Positions 31,625-38,809 of a DNA stretch of 39,778 bases are shown here, piece after piece. Position 1 is the first letter of the stretch, and each line of letters opens with the position of its first letter. The position numbers and the translations under genes were made by a program. Origin of the DNA: an uncultured Azohydromonas sp. (lineage in GTDB: Bacteria > Pseudomonadota > Gammaproteobacteria > Burkholderiales > Burkholderiaceae_C). The notes beneath the pieces were generated by a model, which ran no database searches, was not told the origin of the DNA, and saw nothing but the letters and a program-made list of their open reading frames with translations. Location of the stretch: assembly GCF_937926365.1 (NCBI RefSeq), contig NZ_CALAOH010000249.1, forward strand, positions 1 to 39,778, given 5' to 3'.

Positions 31625-34567
31625 CTATGAGCCGCTGTCCGGCGCCAGCGCCGCGGCCGTCCAGCCCAACTGGCCCAGCAGCCGCGCGGGTCGCACTTGG
31701 TAGGGCGTGTCGCCGCCACAGCCGCGGTCGATCCAGGCCAGGTTCAGTGCCTCGTACACCGGCTGCCAGCCTTCGCCGCGGCGCAGCAGCAGCGCGGGGT
31801 TGGGCAGGTAGCGGCCCTGGCGCGCACGGCGCCAGAGCCGGCGCGCCGGCCGGTAGTCGCTGTCCACCTCGCCGCGGGCCAGCACATGGTTCACGTAGCT
31901 GCGCTTGCGTCGCCTGTCGCTCCACAGGTGCGGCGGCAGCGCTTCAAGCACGCCCTGCAGTTGCTCCGCAAAGAAGCCTTCCTGGTACTTCCAGGGCTCC
32001 AGCGGCCGGTGTACGCAGCGCGACCACTGCGTCTTCAAACCCGCCAGCATCAACGTGAGCAGCCAGTATTCGCCCTGGTGGTGCTCGATGCGCACCAGGC
32101 GGCCATCGACCTGCACGTCCATGGCCGCAGGCGCGAGCAGATCGAACAGCGCCGGCAGCCCGGCGCGGGCGAACTCCGGCTCCTCCAGCGCGCGGCTGAC
32201 TGCGAACAGCCACGCCGTGTGGCCGAACTCGTCCTGCACGGCGGCATCCGCGCCCTTGTCCAGCAGCGCTCGCACCAGGGGCGCGTTGCCGGCGCGCGCA
32301 GCCAGCATCAGCGCCGTGGCACCCACGGGCGTGCGGTGGTCCACGCCGTGCACGTCGGCCAAGCGCAGCACCTCCTTGAAATTCCTGGCGGCATAGGGCT
32401 GCAGGTGGCGCTGGCGCAGCGCCGCCACCGTGCGGCGCACCAGCAGCTCGCCCTGGGCCCATGACGGCACGCGGATGTCGCGCGTGTCCTGCCAGCCCGC
32501 CCCCAGGAACTCGCCGTCCACGACCAGGTTGCGCGCCGCGGAAAAGCCTACCGCCGCGAGCTGCTCGATCCAGCGCTGCTGCCCATGCCACAGCGCGTAG
32601 TCCAGGATCGCCTGCCGGGGCTTGGTGCTCGGGCTGGCGGCATCGAAGGCCTTGGGCGCGAGCTGCTCGATGTGCGCCTGATCCCATGGCGTCCAGGGCA
32701 CGGGGCGGTGCTGCAGGAAGGTGTCGCGAATGGCCTGCGCCTGCTCGGCCTTGCCCTGGAGCTCCAGCTTGCGCGCCTCCTGCGCCCACTCGTCCTTGCT
32801 GGAGGCGCGGGCGGCTTGCACGCTGGCCTCGCCGGGGCGCAGCCCCAACAGCTGCAGCAGCGCGTGGCCCGTGTCGGCCTCCACCAGCGTGAGCGAGCGC
32901 ACCGCGCGCGTCATCGCCACGTACAGCGCGTTGACGTAGAACTTGAACACCTCCAGCGAGCGGTCGGACTTGTCCCGCGCGCGGGCGTACTCCAGCGTCT
33001 CGCGTTGCACGTCGGCCTCGGTGACGCCTTCGCACACCTCGGCATAGGCGGCGCGCTGGCCCGAAACGAGGTTGAACAGCAGCACATGCGGGTACTCCAG
33101 GCCCTTGGCCTCGTGTACCGAGAACAGCAGCGGGGTGCGGAAATGCGCCCGCGCCGCGGCCTTGTCCTCGTCGCGCAGCACGATCACCGCGTGCTGCGCG
33201 GAGGCCCGGGTGGCCGCATCCAGCGCCTTGAGCGCCGCGTCCCGGGCCGGCACCAGCGAGACCTCGCCCTCCTCGCCCGAGGTGCTGTGCACGAGGAAGT
33301 TGCTCTCGCGGTCCACCGAGCCGAAGCGCGACTGCTTGACCTTGAGCAGCCGGTTGGCCAGCTCCGTGACGCGGCGGGTGTTGCGGAAGTTGGCCTGCAG
33401 CACGTGCAGCTGCTGGCGCTGCGCCGCCGCGCCGGCCAAGCCGTGCCAGAACATCGTCTTCACCGCGGCCCAGGAGAAGAAATTCGGGTGCACGATCTGG
33501 TTGCTGTCGCCGCACAGCAGGAACTGCCCCGGCGTCTTGAGCGTGGCCAGCACCAGCGCCAGCTGCACCGGGGTGAAGTCCTGCACCTCGTCCACGACCA
33601 CGAAGTCGTACTCGGGGGCCGCCCGCGCGCGCCACTCGTGCGCCACGAGGTTGGCGTCGAAGAGCCCGGCCTCGGCCAGCCACTGGCGGTAGCGCTGGAA
33701 CAGCGCGTGCGCCGCCTCGCGCGCCGAGGGCGGCAGCAGGCTCTGGCGCGGGCCCAACGCCAGGTAGTCCGCCAGCGCCAGCGGCCCGCCGGGCTGGGCG
33801 CCGATGACGCCGCGGAACTCCTCGAACAGCGCGTGGGCGTCGATCTCGCCCAGGGCGCGCACGGCCTGGCGGTGGCGCTCGCACCAGCCGCGAAAGGACC
33901 GCAGGTCCACTTCGCGTCCCGGCGGCACGTGCAGGGTCTCCAGCAACTCGCGAAAGCTCACGAACTGCGCCTCCTGCGCCGGGTTCTCGAACCCGTGCGC
34001 CCCGTAGAGCGCCAGCGCCCCCTGCGCCAGGTACGGCGAGAGCGTGACGTACAGCACCCGCCCGGGGAGCTCGCGCAGCCGGGAAATGGTCAGCGCCGTC
34101 TTGCCCGAGCCCGCGGAGCCGACCACCACCAGCGGCAGCGCCAGCCGCGACAGCGCGTCCTGCGCATCGTCGAACACGACGGGCTTGTCCAGCAGCTCGA
34201 ACTGCGAACGCTGCGGATGCAGCCAGCGCAGCGGCGCGAGCTCCGCCTCGGGCACCGCCGCGGCCTGCGCCGGCGGCTCGTGCTCGATCTTGGCCTCGTC
34301 CACCACCGCCCCGCGCAGGAAGCGCGAGTGGTCATAAGCGTGGTTGAGGATCACCTCCAGTGCCAGGCACACCGTCTGGCCCTCGATGCGCGCGAACTGC
34401 AGCAGCAGCCGGTTGGCATGGTCCAGCCGCGCCCGGTAGTACGGCCCCGCATGCAGCTTCTTCACGTCCGCCGAGCGGAAGTCGCCGGCTTCGATGGCCG
34501 CGCGCACCTTGTCAAAGGCCGCTCGCACGCGGCGCAGGTCGAGATCCTTGTACTGGAGAAGACGCAT
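31625..34567 (-). CDS. RelE-like / SF1 UvrD-type helicase / ankyrin fusion protein
   Basis: This 980-aa multidomain protein begins with about 90 residues (RSADVKKLHAGPYYRARL, then ANRLLLQFAR and HAYDHSRFL) that resemble a ParE/RelE toxin fold. A complete superfamily 1A helicase follows: Walker A GSAGSGKT (150-157), motif II VVVDEVQD (323-330), motif III LLCGDSNQ (350-357), motif IV ANFRNTRR (392-399), motif V VHEAKGLEY (484-492) and motif VI ALYVAMTRA (547-555). After a helical linker come one or two ankyrin units (about 746-792, PVGATALMLAARAGN then LLDKGADAAVQDEFGHTA) and an unrecognised C-terminal 170 residues. All ATPase residues look intact. It is transcribed away from the PrlF-YhaV pair. 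A role in DNA repair or anti-phage defence is inference only. Confidence 0.8.
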   Translation of the reverse strand: MRLLQYKDLDLRRVRAAFDKVRAAIEAGDFRSADVKKLHAGPYYRARLDHANRLLLQFARIEGQTVCLALEVILNHAYDHSRFLRGAVVDEAKIEHEPPAQAAAVPEAELAPLRWLHPQRSQFELLDKPVVFDDAQDALSRLALPLVVVGSAGSGKTALTISRLRELPGRVLYVTLSPYLAQGALALYGAHGFENPAQEAQFVSFRELLETLHVPPGREVDLRSFRGWCERHRQAVRALGEIDAHALFEEFRGVIGAQPGGPLALADYLALGPRQSLLPPSAREAAHALFQRYRQWLAEAGLFDANLVAHEWRARAAPEYDFVVVDEVQDFTPVQLALVLATLKTPGQFLLCGDSNQIVHPNFFSWAAVKTMFWHGLAGAAAQRQQLHVLQANFRNTRRVTELANRLLKVKQSRFGSVDRESNFLVHSTSGEEGEVSLVPARDAALKALDAATRASAQHAVIVLRDEDKAAARAHFRTPLLFSVHEAKGLEYPHVLLFNLVSGQRAAYAEVCEGVTEADVQRETLEYARARDKSDRSLEVFKFYVNALYVAMTRAVRSLTLVEADTGHALLQLLGLRPGEASVQAARASSKDEWAQEARKLELQGKAEQAQAIRDTFLQHRPVPWTPWDQAHIEQLAPKAFDAASPSTKPRQAILDYALWHGQQRWIEQLAAVGFSAARNLVVDGEFLGAGWQDTRDIRVPSWAQGELLVRRTVAALRQRHLQPYAARNFKEVLRLADVHGVDHRTPVGATALMLAARAGNAPLVRALLDKGADAAVQDEFGHTAWLFAVSRALEEPEFARAGLPALFDLLAPAAMDVQVDGRLVRIEHHQGEYWLLTLMLAGLKTQWSRCVHRPLEPWKYQEGFFAEQLQGVLEALPPHLWSDRRRKRSYVNHVLARGEVDSDYRPARRLWRRARQGRYLPNPALLLRRGEGWQPVYEALNLAWIDRGCGGDTPYQVRPARLLGQLGWTAAALAPDSGS

Positions 34568-34755
34568 GGGATGGAGGGCCGGGAATTGCAGTGGCTGGGC
34601 CTGTCATTGTCGGGTCGGCATCCATAGGCTGGCCTTGCAGCGAAAGCGCCATGCATGCCCGCAGCAGCAGCGTCTTCGGCCTTCACCTGGCACGTCCAGC
34701 GCGGAAAAGCGCGCCACTGTTCGACAAAGGAGAAAAAGTGCGGGCGGCACACGCA

Positions 34756-34781
34756 ATGTACTTGCATTACCATGTAGGCAT
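34756..34781. promoter_or_regulatory. Candidate PrlF-YhaV operator
   Basis: Two imperfect palindromes framed by ATG and CAT, one at 34756-34767 and one at 34772-34781, lie 16 bases apart just upstream of the prlF ribosome-binding site. PrlF-YhaV complexes are known to repress their own promoter, and this is the likely site. Confidence 0.4.
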
Positions 34782-34806
34782 CAACCGACTCCAGGAGTAC
34801 AGACAA

Positions 34807-35139
34807 ATGCCCGTGACGCTCGAAGCGGACTCGTCGCTGACGGATCGCTACCAAACCACGGTACCGGAGCCAGTACGCCGGGTTCTGAAGCTGCGCAAGC
34901 GCGACCGGCTGCACTACGTGGTGCGCGACAACGGCGAGGTGGTGCTCTCGCGCGCGGCCCCGGCGGACGAAGCCGAAGACCCGGCGCTTGCCCCGTTCCT
35001 GGCGATGCTGGCGCGCGACATGGCCAGCAACCCGCAACGGCTGCAAGCCGTGGGGCCGGAGCTTGCGCAGCGCATTCATGCGCTCGTGGGCGACCTCGAC
35101 GTTGATCTCGACGCACCGTTGTCTGCGGCTGATGAGTGA
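34807..35139 (+). CDS. prlF: Antitoxin PrlF (SpoVT/AbrB fold)
   Basis: This 110-aa antitoxin has an N-terminal AbrB-like swapped-hairpin domain (SSLTDRYQTTVPEPVRRVL, then RDRLHYVVRDNGEVVLSR) that binds DNA, and an acidic C-terminal half that neutralises the toxin. Length and order match E. coli PrlF (111 aa). The ATG has AGGAG nine bases upstream. A longer frame starting at 34757 is less likely. It overlaps yhaV by eight bases and would repress the operon together with it. Confidence 0.92.
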   Translation: MPVTLEADSSLTDRYQTTVPEPVRRVLKLRKRDRLHYVVRDNGEVVLSRAAPADEAEDPALAPFLAMLARDMASNPQRLQAVGPELAQRIHALVGDLDVDLDAPLSAADE

Positions 35140-35641
35140 AACCAGTCCACTGGTCGTCAACGGCTGGACGGTCTACGCTCACCCGCTGTTCCTGGATCAA
35201 GTTGAAGATTTGGTCAACAAGGTCGCCGAGCTCCGGCAAAAAGACCCGACCGGCTATCGACAGAAGAACGCCACCAAGCGGCTGGCAGCCATCGCCAAAC
35301 TTGCATTCAACGTGATCCCACAGGACCCGAGCCGGCCGGAATATCGCCAAGGCGCCACGCTGGGAGACACTTACAAGCATTGGTTCCGGGCCAAGTTCTT
35401 CCAGCAATACCGCCTGTTCTTTCGCTACGACACGGCAGCCAAGGTGCTGGTGTTGGCTTGGGTAAACGACGAAGGCACCAAGCGGGCGTACGAAAGCAGC
35501 GACGATGCCTACCGGGTATTTCAGCGCATGCTCAAAGGCGGCAATCCACCGGACGACTGGGACACGCTGCTGGCACAGGCCAAAGCGCAGGCCAAACGCC
35601 TGCACGAGGTTTCGGTCAACACGACACAGCCCTCTTCCTGA
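35132..35641 (+). CDS. yhaV: Toxin YhaV (ribonuclease)
   Basis: This 169-aa RelE-superfamily endoribonuclease toxin has the YhaV signature. It shows NGWTVYAHPLFLDQVEDLV at the start, then the YRQKNATKRLAAIAKLAF segment, WFRAKFFQQYRLFFRYD with the basic catalytic patch, and VLAWVNDEGTKRAYESSDDAYRVFQRML near the end. It matches E. coli YhaV over its whole length, with a 15-residue C-terminal extension. The toxin cleaves RNA and blocks growth when PrlF is lost, so here it may stabilise the replicon. All parts look intact. Confidence 0.93.
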   Translation: MSETSPLVVNGWTVYAHPLFLDQVEDLVNKVAELRQKDPTGYRQKNATKRLAAIAKLAFNVIPQDPSRPEYRQGATLGDTYKHWFRAKFFQQYRLFFRYDTAAKVLVLAWVNDEGTKRAYESSDDAYRVFQRMLKGGNPPDDWDTLLAQAKAQAKRLHEVSVNTTQPSS

Positions 35642-35815
35642 CGCTGAAACAGGACTGGGCCGCGTTTCCAAGATTTGACATAACGCCCTGGTGCCGATTT
35701 TTCCCGCCGTGTGCCCGCCATCCGCAACGTGGTCTGCTTGGCTGCTGTCCAGGCCTGAACCCAGAGCGCGACAGGTCCAGTCGTTCACCCATGTGGCCAG
35801 TTGCATGCGGGCCGG

Positions 35816-36398
35816 TCAGATCGAGATCACCCGGAAGTCATCGCACAACTGCTCCAGCAGCTTCCCTTCCAGCTTTGCCGCGCCATCCTTTGTCATCCCG
35901 GAGCGCTCGAAGACGGCGTAGCAGAAAGCGGTGTTGTTCTGGCGAGAAACGTAGCGGATGCCATCCCAGCGCCGGTCCGCTTCGTGGATGGCGCGCGCCC
36001 ACTGCTGGGAGTGCGTGTAGCCGCCGCCGCTGAGGTCGTTGTTCAGGCCCAGCGCCTTGAGCGCCGTGCCGGTGAGATCGGCGAGCAGCAATTGTGGACG
36101 CGCGGGCCGCTGAAACGACACCACCCACCGGCTCGTCAGGTCGGCCTCGGCCACCACCCATGAACCTCGGTGCCAGGCCGACGACTCGTGGATCACCGTC
36201 TCGGCAAAGGCCGTCGCAACCTGGTCGGCCGCGCAAGCAGACACCGAACGACTGCAGCGGGTCATCGAAGCGGCCGCTGGCGGCCCTGCCCCACCACGGC
36301 TCGGTAGCCGGGCGCCGCGACAGGCGCTCCAGCCGCTGGACGGGAACTTCGACAGGCTGCAGCAGGTGCTCGAAGGTGCCGGGTTCAGGTACGCGCAT
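35816..36398 (-). pseudogene. RES-domain NAD+-degrading toxin, frameshifted
   Basis: The gene reads as a RES toxin only across two frames. The first part (start ATG at 36398, with MRVPEPGTFEHL and WWGRAASGRFDDPLQSFGVC) runs into the wrong frame near 36240-36250. The second part continues with AADQVATAFAETVIHESS, KALGLNNDLSGGGY, HSQQWARAIHEADRRWDGIRY and ends at 35816. Removing one base near TGCTTGCGCGG restores one protein of about 193 residues. The family degrades NAD+ by phosphorolysis. The GRF arginine and the AET glutamate are present, but the usual tyrosine after FGV is not seen. It overlaps the antitoxin gene by 14 bases, as usual for these operons. It is a real pseudogene or a sequencing error. 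Confidence 0.75.
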
Positions 36399-37065
36399 CG
36401 CCTGCCGGGTCGCTGCCTGAATCCCTCCGCTCGTCGGCCCAGGCATGTGCCAGCTGCACCACGCGGGCGAGCTGGCCGTCATGGATCGCGGCCACGGCCG
36501 ATCTGCCCTGCAGGCCACCGTGCTCGCGCAGCCAGAACGTGAGCTTCTCGCTGGGTGAGAGCTTGTCCAGCGCGCGGCAGACCTCGGCAGCCTGCTCGCG
36601 CGTGATGTCGCACAGCTGCGCCAGGTAGTAACGCCGGCTGGCGATCTTCATTGAGAAGAGGTCGCCACGCTCGACGGCCTGGTCCAGCGCCTGGCGGCTG
36701 ACGCCCCAGCTGCTGCCCAGCCCGGCACTGGGTATCAAGGTGCCATCGCGCACCCACTGCTGCAGCAGGTTTTCACCGCGAGCGCGTGCACCGTGCAGCC
36801 CGCCAGCGCCGGTGTCCGGGCCGGAGGGCGCAGCAGCCGTGGCTGGCGCAGTCCTGCCGGGATCGGCCGCCTGGGCCTGGACGCTGGCGGCCTCGGCCAA
36901 TGCCCTCTCGACCTCGTCGACGTCGGTCTCGACCGCCCGCAGCAATGCCCTGGCTTGCGCAAGCTCCTTGCGCATGCTCACGAGCTTGCGCTGCAGCGCC
37001 TCCATCGGCAGTGCTGGAGATACGCCGGCAAGGCTGCTCGGGGCTGGGACAGATCTGGCGGCCAT
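36385..37065 (-). CDS. Antitoxin-like protein with Xre/DUF2384-type toxin-binding end
   Basis: This 226-aa protein is encoded directly before the RES toxin. Residues about 22-66 form a likely coiled coil (MEALQRKLVSMRKELAQARALL). The middle (about 96-150, GLGSSWGVSRQALDQAVERGDLF) looks like a helix-turn-helix. The end (about 168-212, SPSEKLTFWLREHGGLQGRSAVAAI, then QLARVVQLAHAW) matches the MbcA/ParS toxin-binding pattern of Xre-RES antitoxins. It is longer than the usual 130-150 residues because of the coiled-coil addition. The start at 37065 is inferred from the coiled coil and the repeats just upstream. Longer frames are shadows of kptA. Confidence 0.65.
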   Translation of the reverse strand: MAARSVPAPSSLAGVSPALPMEALQRKLVSMRKELAQARALLRAVETDVDEVERALAEAASVQAQAADPGRTAPATAAAPSGPDTGAGGLHGARARGENLLQQWVRDGTLIPSAGLGSSWGVSRQALDQAVERGDLFSMKIASRRYYLAQLCDITREQAAEVCRALDKLSPSEKLTFWLREHGGLQGRSAVAAIHDGQLARVVQLAHAWADERRDSGSDPAGDART

Positions 37066-37349
37066 GACCACAGTGTAGCGACAAGCAAGCAGAGCAAGTG
37101 GAGCAAGCATGAACTGGCCTGCTTCAACGTCAGGACCCAGTGTCCCTGCGGGTGCTGTGCTTGGCCTTGCGCCACCTTGCGTGGCCGGCCCCGGCGTTTC
37201 GGCGTCGGCGTGAGGTCCAGGTCGGCCGGGGTCAATTCGAAAGCGGGCATGAGGTTCCTGATTCTCACCAGGGTCTCCAGCCGGGCGCCCTCCTCTATCG
37301 CGCGCAGCCGGCCTTCGGCCTCGGCATGTGCTGGATGCCGCAGCTTCAC
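36978..37349 (-). CDS. Small basic protein with H-NS-like segment, coupled to kptA
   Basis: A GTG at 37349 overlaps the kptA stop by four bases (GTGA), suggesting coupled translation. The first 60 residues contain a helix ending in LVRIRNLMPAFELTPADLDL, close to the end of the H-NS oligomerisation domain in betaproteobacterial H-NS proteins, followed by a basic AT-hook-like PKRRGRPRK. The expected H-NS DNA-binding domain is not found. The frame runs on to 36978 and overlaps the antitoxin gene by 88 bases, so the true end may be earlier or the gene may be broken. Function is uncertain, perhaps nucleoid binding. Confidence 0.35.
   Translation of the reverse strand: MKLRHPAHAEAEGRLRAIEEGARLETLVRIRNLMPAFELTPADLDLTPTPKRRGRPRKVAQGQAQHPQGHWVLTLKQASSCLLHLLCLLVATLWSWPPDLSQPRAALPAYLQHCRWRRCSASS
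37085..37107. repeat. Three 9-base-phased repeats upstream of the antitoxin
   Basis: GCAAG occurs at 37085, 37094 and 37103 with an exact 9-base period, 20-40 bases before the antitoxin start codon. It may be an operator for that protein or part of a short tandem repeat. It also falls within the frame of the H-NS-like gene. Confidence 0.4.
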
Positions 37350-37891
37350 CTGCTGCGGCGCAGGAACGCCGGCGGGACCCTGGCCGTGAGCCACACCCCG
37401 TTCTCGGCCTGGTGGAAGACAAAGCCCTGCGCGTGCATGCGCGCGGCGTCCACGACGAGTACCACCGGCAGCCCGTAGCGCAGGCCAACGGTGCGGGCGG
37501 TCGCCTCATCGGTCGAGAGGTGAACATAGTGCCGTGAGCCGGGCCTGAGGCCTTCCCGGCTGATCGCGGCGACGAAACGCGAAGCCGTGCCATGGAACAG
37601 TACGTCGGGCGGCTGCCTGGGCTCGAAGTGGCGCTGAACGACGTGCGTCGAGTGGCCCTGGACCGCACGGATGCGCTGGCCGTTGGCCGAAAGCTCGAAG
37701 CGCTTCTTGTCGTTGGCGGCAACGACCTGCTCGATGAGCTCGCGCGAGAGCTGCCGCCCCTGCCGGGCCGCGCTGGCGGTGAGCTCGTCCACGCTGCCCC
37801 AGCCCTCGGCATCCAGCGTCAGGCCAATGGCTTCGGGCTGGTGGCGCAGCACGAAGCTCAAGAACTTGCTGGTCTGGACGAGCTTGCTCAC
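37346..37891 (-). CDS. kptA: RNA 2'-phosphotransferase (KptA/Tpt1 family)
   Basis: This 181-aa enzyme transfers an internal RNA 2'-phosphate to NAD+, giving ADP-ribose 1'',2''-cyclic phosphate. The N-terminal lobe carries FLSFVLRHQPEAIGL with the R16-H17 pair and DKKRFELS with R64 (the spacing matches the yeast Tpt1 tetrad). The C-terminal lobe carries LFHGTASRF (H100) and RHYVHLSTDEATA, then VLVVDAARMHAQG. It starts with GTG. In bacteria its biological role is unclear, since 2'-phosphate tRNA splicing junctions are not usual there. It is encoded in a same-strand chain with an antitoxin and a RES toxin that also consumes NAD+. Confidence 0.92.
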   Translation of the reverse strand: MSKLVQTSKFLSFVLRHQPEAIGLTLDAEGWGSVDELTASAARQGRQLSRELIEQVVAANDKKRFELSANGQRIRAVQGHSTHVVQRHFEPRQPPDVLFHGTASRFVAAISREGLRPGSRHYVHLSTDEATARTVGLRYGLPVVLVVDAARMHAQGFVFHQAENGVWLTARVPPAFLRRSR

Positions 37892-38162
37892 GCGGTTCTC
37901 CGGTCCGGGTCGATGCCAGCCTTGCCAGCAGCGCCGCGACGGCCGCCTTCGCCTGGCACTGCTGCCAATACGGGCTGCCGAGTGTGCAGGCGCAGCGGGT
38001 GCCTTCGCTGCCCTGCCGGTCCTCGTGGAACACCGCGAGGCCGCTCACCCCGTTGCCGATGTAGACCGCATCCACGGGGCAGCCCATGTCCGCTGCAATG
38101 ATCTTCAGGGCAGCGGCATGCCGGGCGTTGAGCGCTTCGTTGGCGGGAAACAGCCGCTTCAC
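37888..38162 (-). pseudogene. Small conserved-looking gene before kptA, apparent frameshift
   Basis: A GTG at 38162 with a good AGAGG ribosome-binding site opens a frame reading KRLFPANEALNARHAAAL, VDAVYIGNGVSGLAVFHED and YWQQCQAKAAVAALL. It then runs on without stop into kptA. In the neighbouring frame the end reads AGKAGIDPDRRTA and stops exactly in a GTGA overlap with the kptA start. A single frame change near 37930 would therefore give a normal 90-residue protein coupled to kptA. I do not recognise the family. The two nearby frame changes (here and in the RES gene) may share a cause, such as sequencing errors. Confidence 0.45.
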
Positions 38163-38370
38163 GGGCCTACCTCTGCTGCTGGGTGAACACGGTTCACCGC
38201 CGGCGCGGCCGGTGCTGGAACCCTCGGGCGGTGACGCCGACACCATTCCTGGCTCGCTCTCGGGCAACCGGCATGCGCCCATATGTCTTGCGCAGGCCCC
38301 AGCTCGAAGCCGGCAACACCTGAGCATTCCGGTGCCGTGACCGCCCGCCGCGGGATCGTGACCGCTGCGT

Positions 38371-38673
38371 TCAGCCGGACGCGACCGGGCCCACACGTTG
38401 CAGAGCGGCACGACGCTGGCAGCCTGCACGCCGTGGCGGTATCCGCCTGGCGCGGTCAAAGGAAAGAGGGCGGCAGCGGTTGAGCTGCGCGGGACGGGAA
38501 AAGCGGCTTGGGGAAAAGGAGTAGTTACCCGGCCCGCTGCGTCGCCCTGGAAATCGTCGTGGTGCTGGTGGCCATGATTCCCGAGCGCCTTTGCTGGCAT
38601 GTTGCCGGCCAGGGGCGAGGCAAGGCTTGAGCCGTGACCCTCGCTGGCCACTGGCAATCGGACGGGCGGACAT
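38371..38673 (-). CDS. Hypothetical small protein with strong ribosome-binding site
   Basis: An ATG at 38673 has an excellent ribosome-binding site (AGGAGG, about 6 bases upstream) and follows the leader hairpin of repeat B. The 100-residue frame starts MSARPIASGQRGSRL and is rich in arginine and proline, which could also reflect GC bias. The next frame gives a more protein-like stretch (NMPAKALGNHGHQHHDDFQGD), so a frameshift is possible. No function is proposed. Confidence 0.35.
   Translation of the reverse strand: MSARPIASGQRGSRLKPCLAPGRQHASKGARESWPPAPRRFPGRRSGPGNYSFSPSRFSRPAQLNRCRPLSFDRARRIPPRRAGCQRRAALQRVGPVASG
38462..38560 (-). repeat. Leader repeat, copy A
   Basis: Copy A shares with copy B (38696-38787) the same order of blocks. 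On the plus strand these are a GGGCGGCAGC...GCTGCGCGGGA hairpin (loop GGTTGA here), then a GGGAA tract, then CGCTG followed by TCGCCCTGGAAA. On the minus strand it would be a 5' leader with a hairpin near its end. No good start codon or ribosome-binding site follows copy A. Confidence 0.55.
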
Positions 38674-38695
38674 GTGCGCCTCCTGACGAATGAGA

Positions 38696-38787
38696 CGGAA
38701 AAGGGCGGCAGCCTGAAGGCTGCGCGGGATGGGAAGTAGGGGGAGGAGATGCGCCCCACCCCGCTGTTGATCGCCCTGGAAAGCCTC
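38696..38787 (-). repeat. Leader repeat, copy B
   Basis: Same block order as copy A, with a GCAGCCTGAAGGCTGC hairpin. On the minus strand it lies between the stop of the gene at 38810 and the AGGAGG ribosome-binding site of the small frame at 38673, so it is placed like an untranslated leader or attenuator. The remaining sequence of the 38163-38809 interval outside the repeats and the small frame shows nothing else. Confidence 0.55.
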
Positions 38788-38809
38788 TTGAACCCGGCGC
38801 CCGGCCGTA

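Noticed and set aside
32585..34627. 680-aa plus-strand frame opposite the helicase
   Set aside because: It is antisense to a helicase with all motifs intact and has a repetitive R/V/Q/H composition.
37506..38759. 417-aa minus-strand frame as one protein
   Set aside because: Only the piece around 37930-38162 looks like protein. The rest overlaps kptA in another frame or is GC-driven noise.
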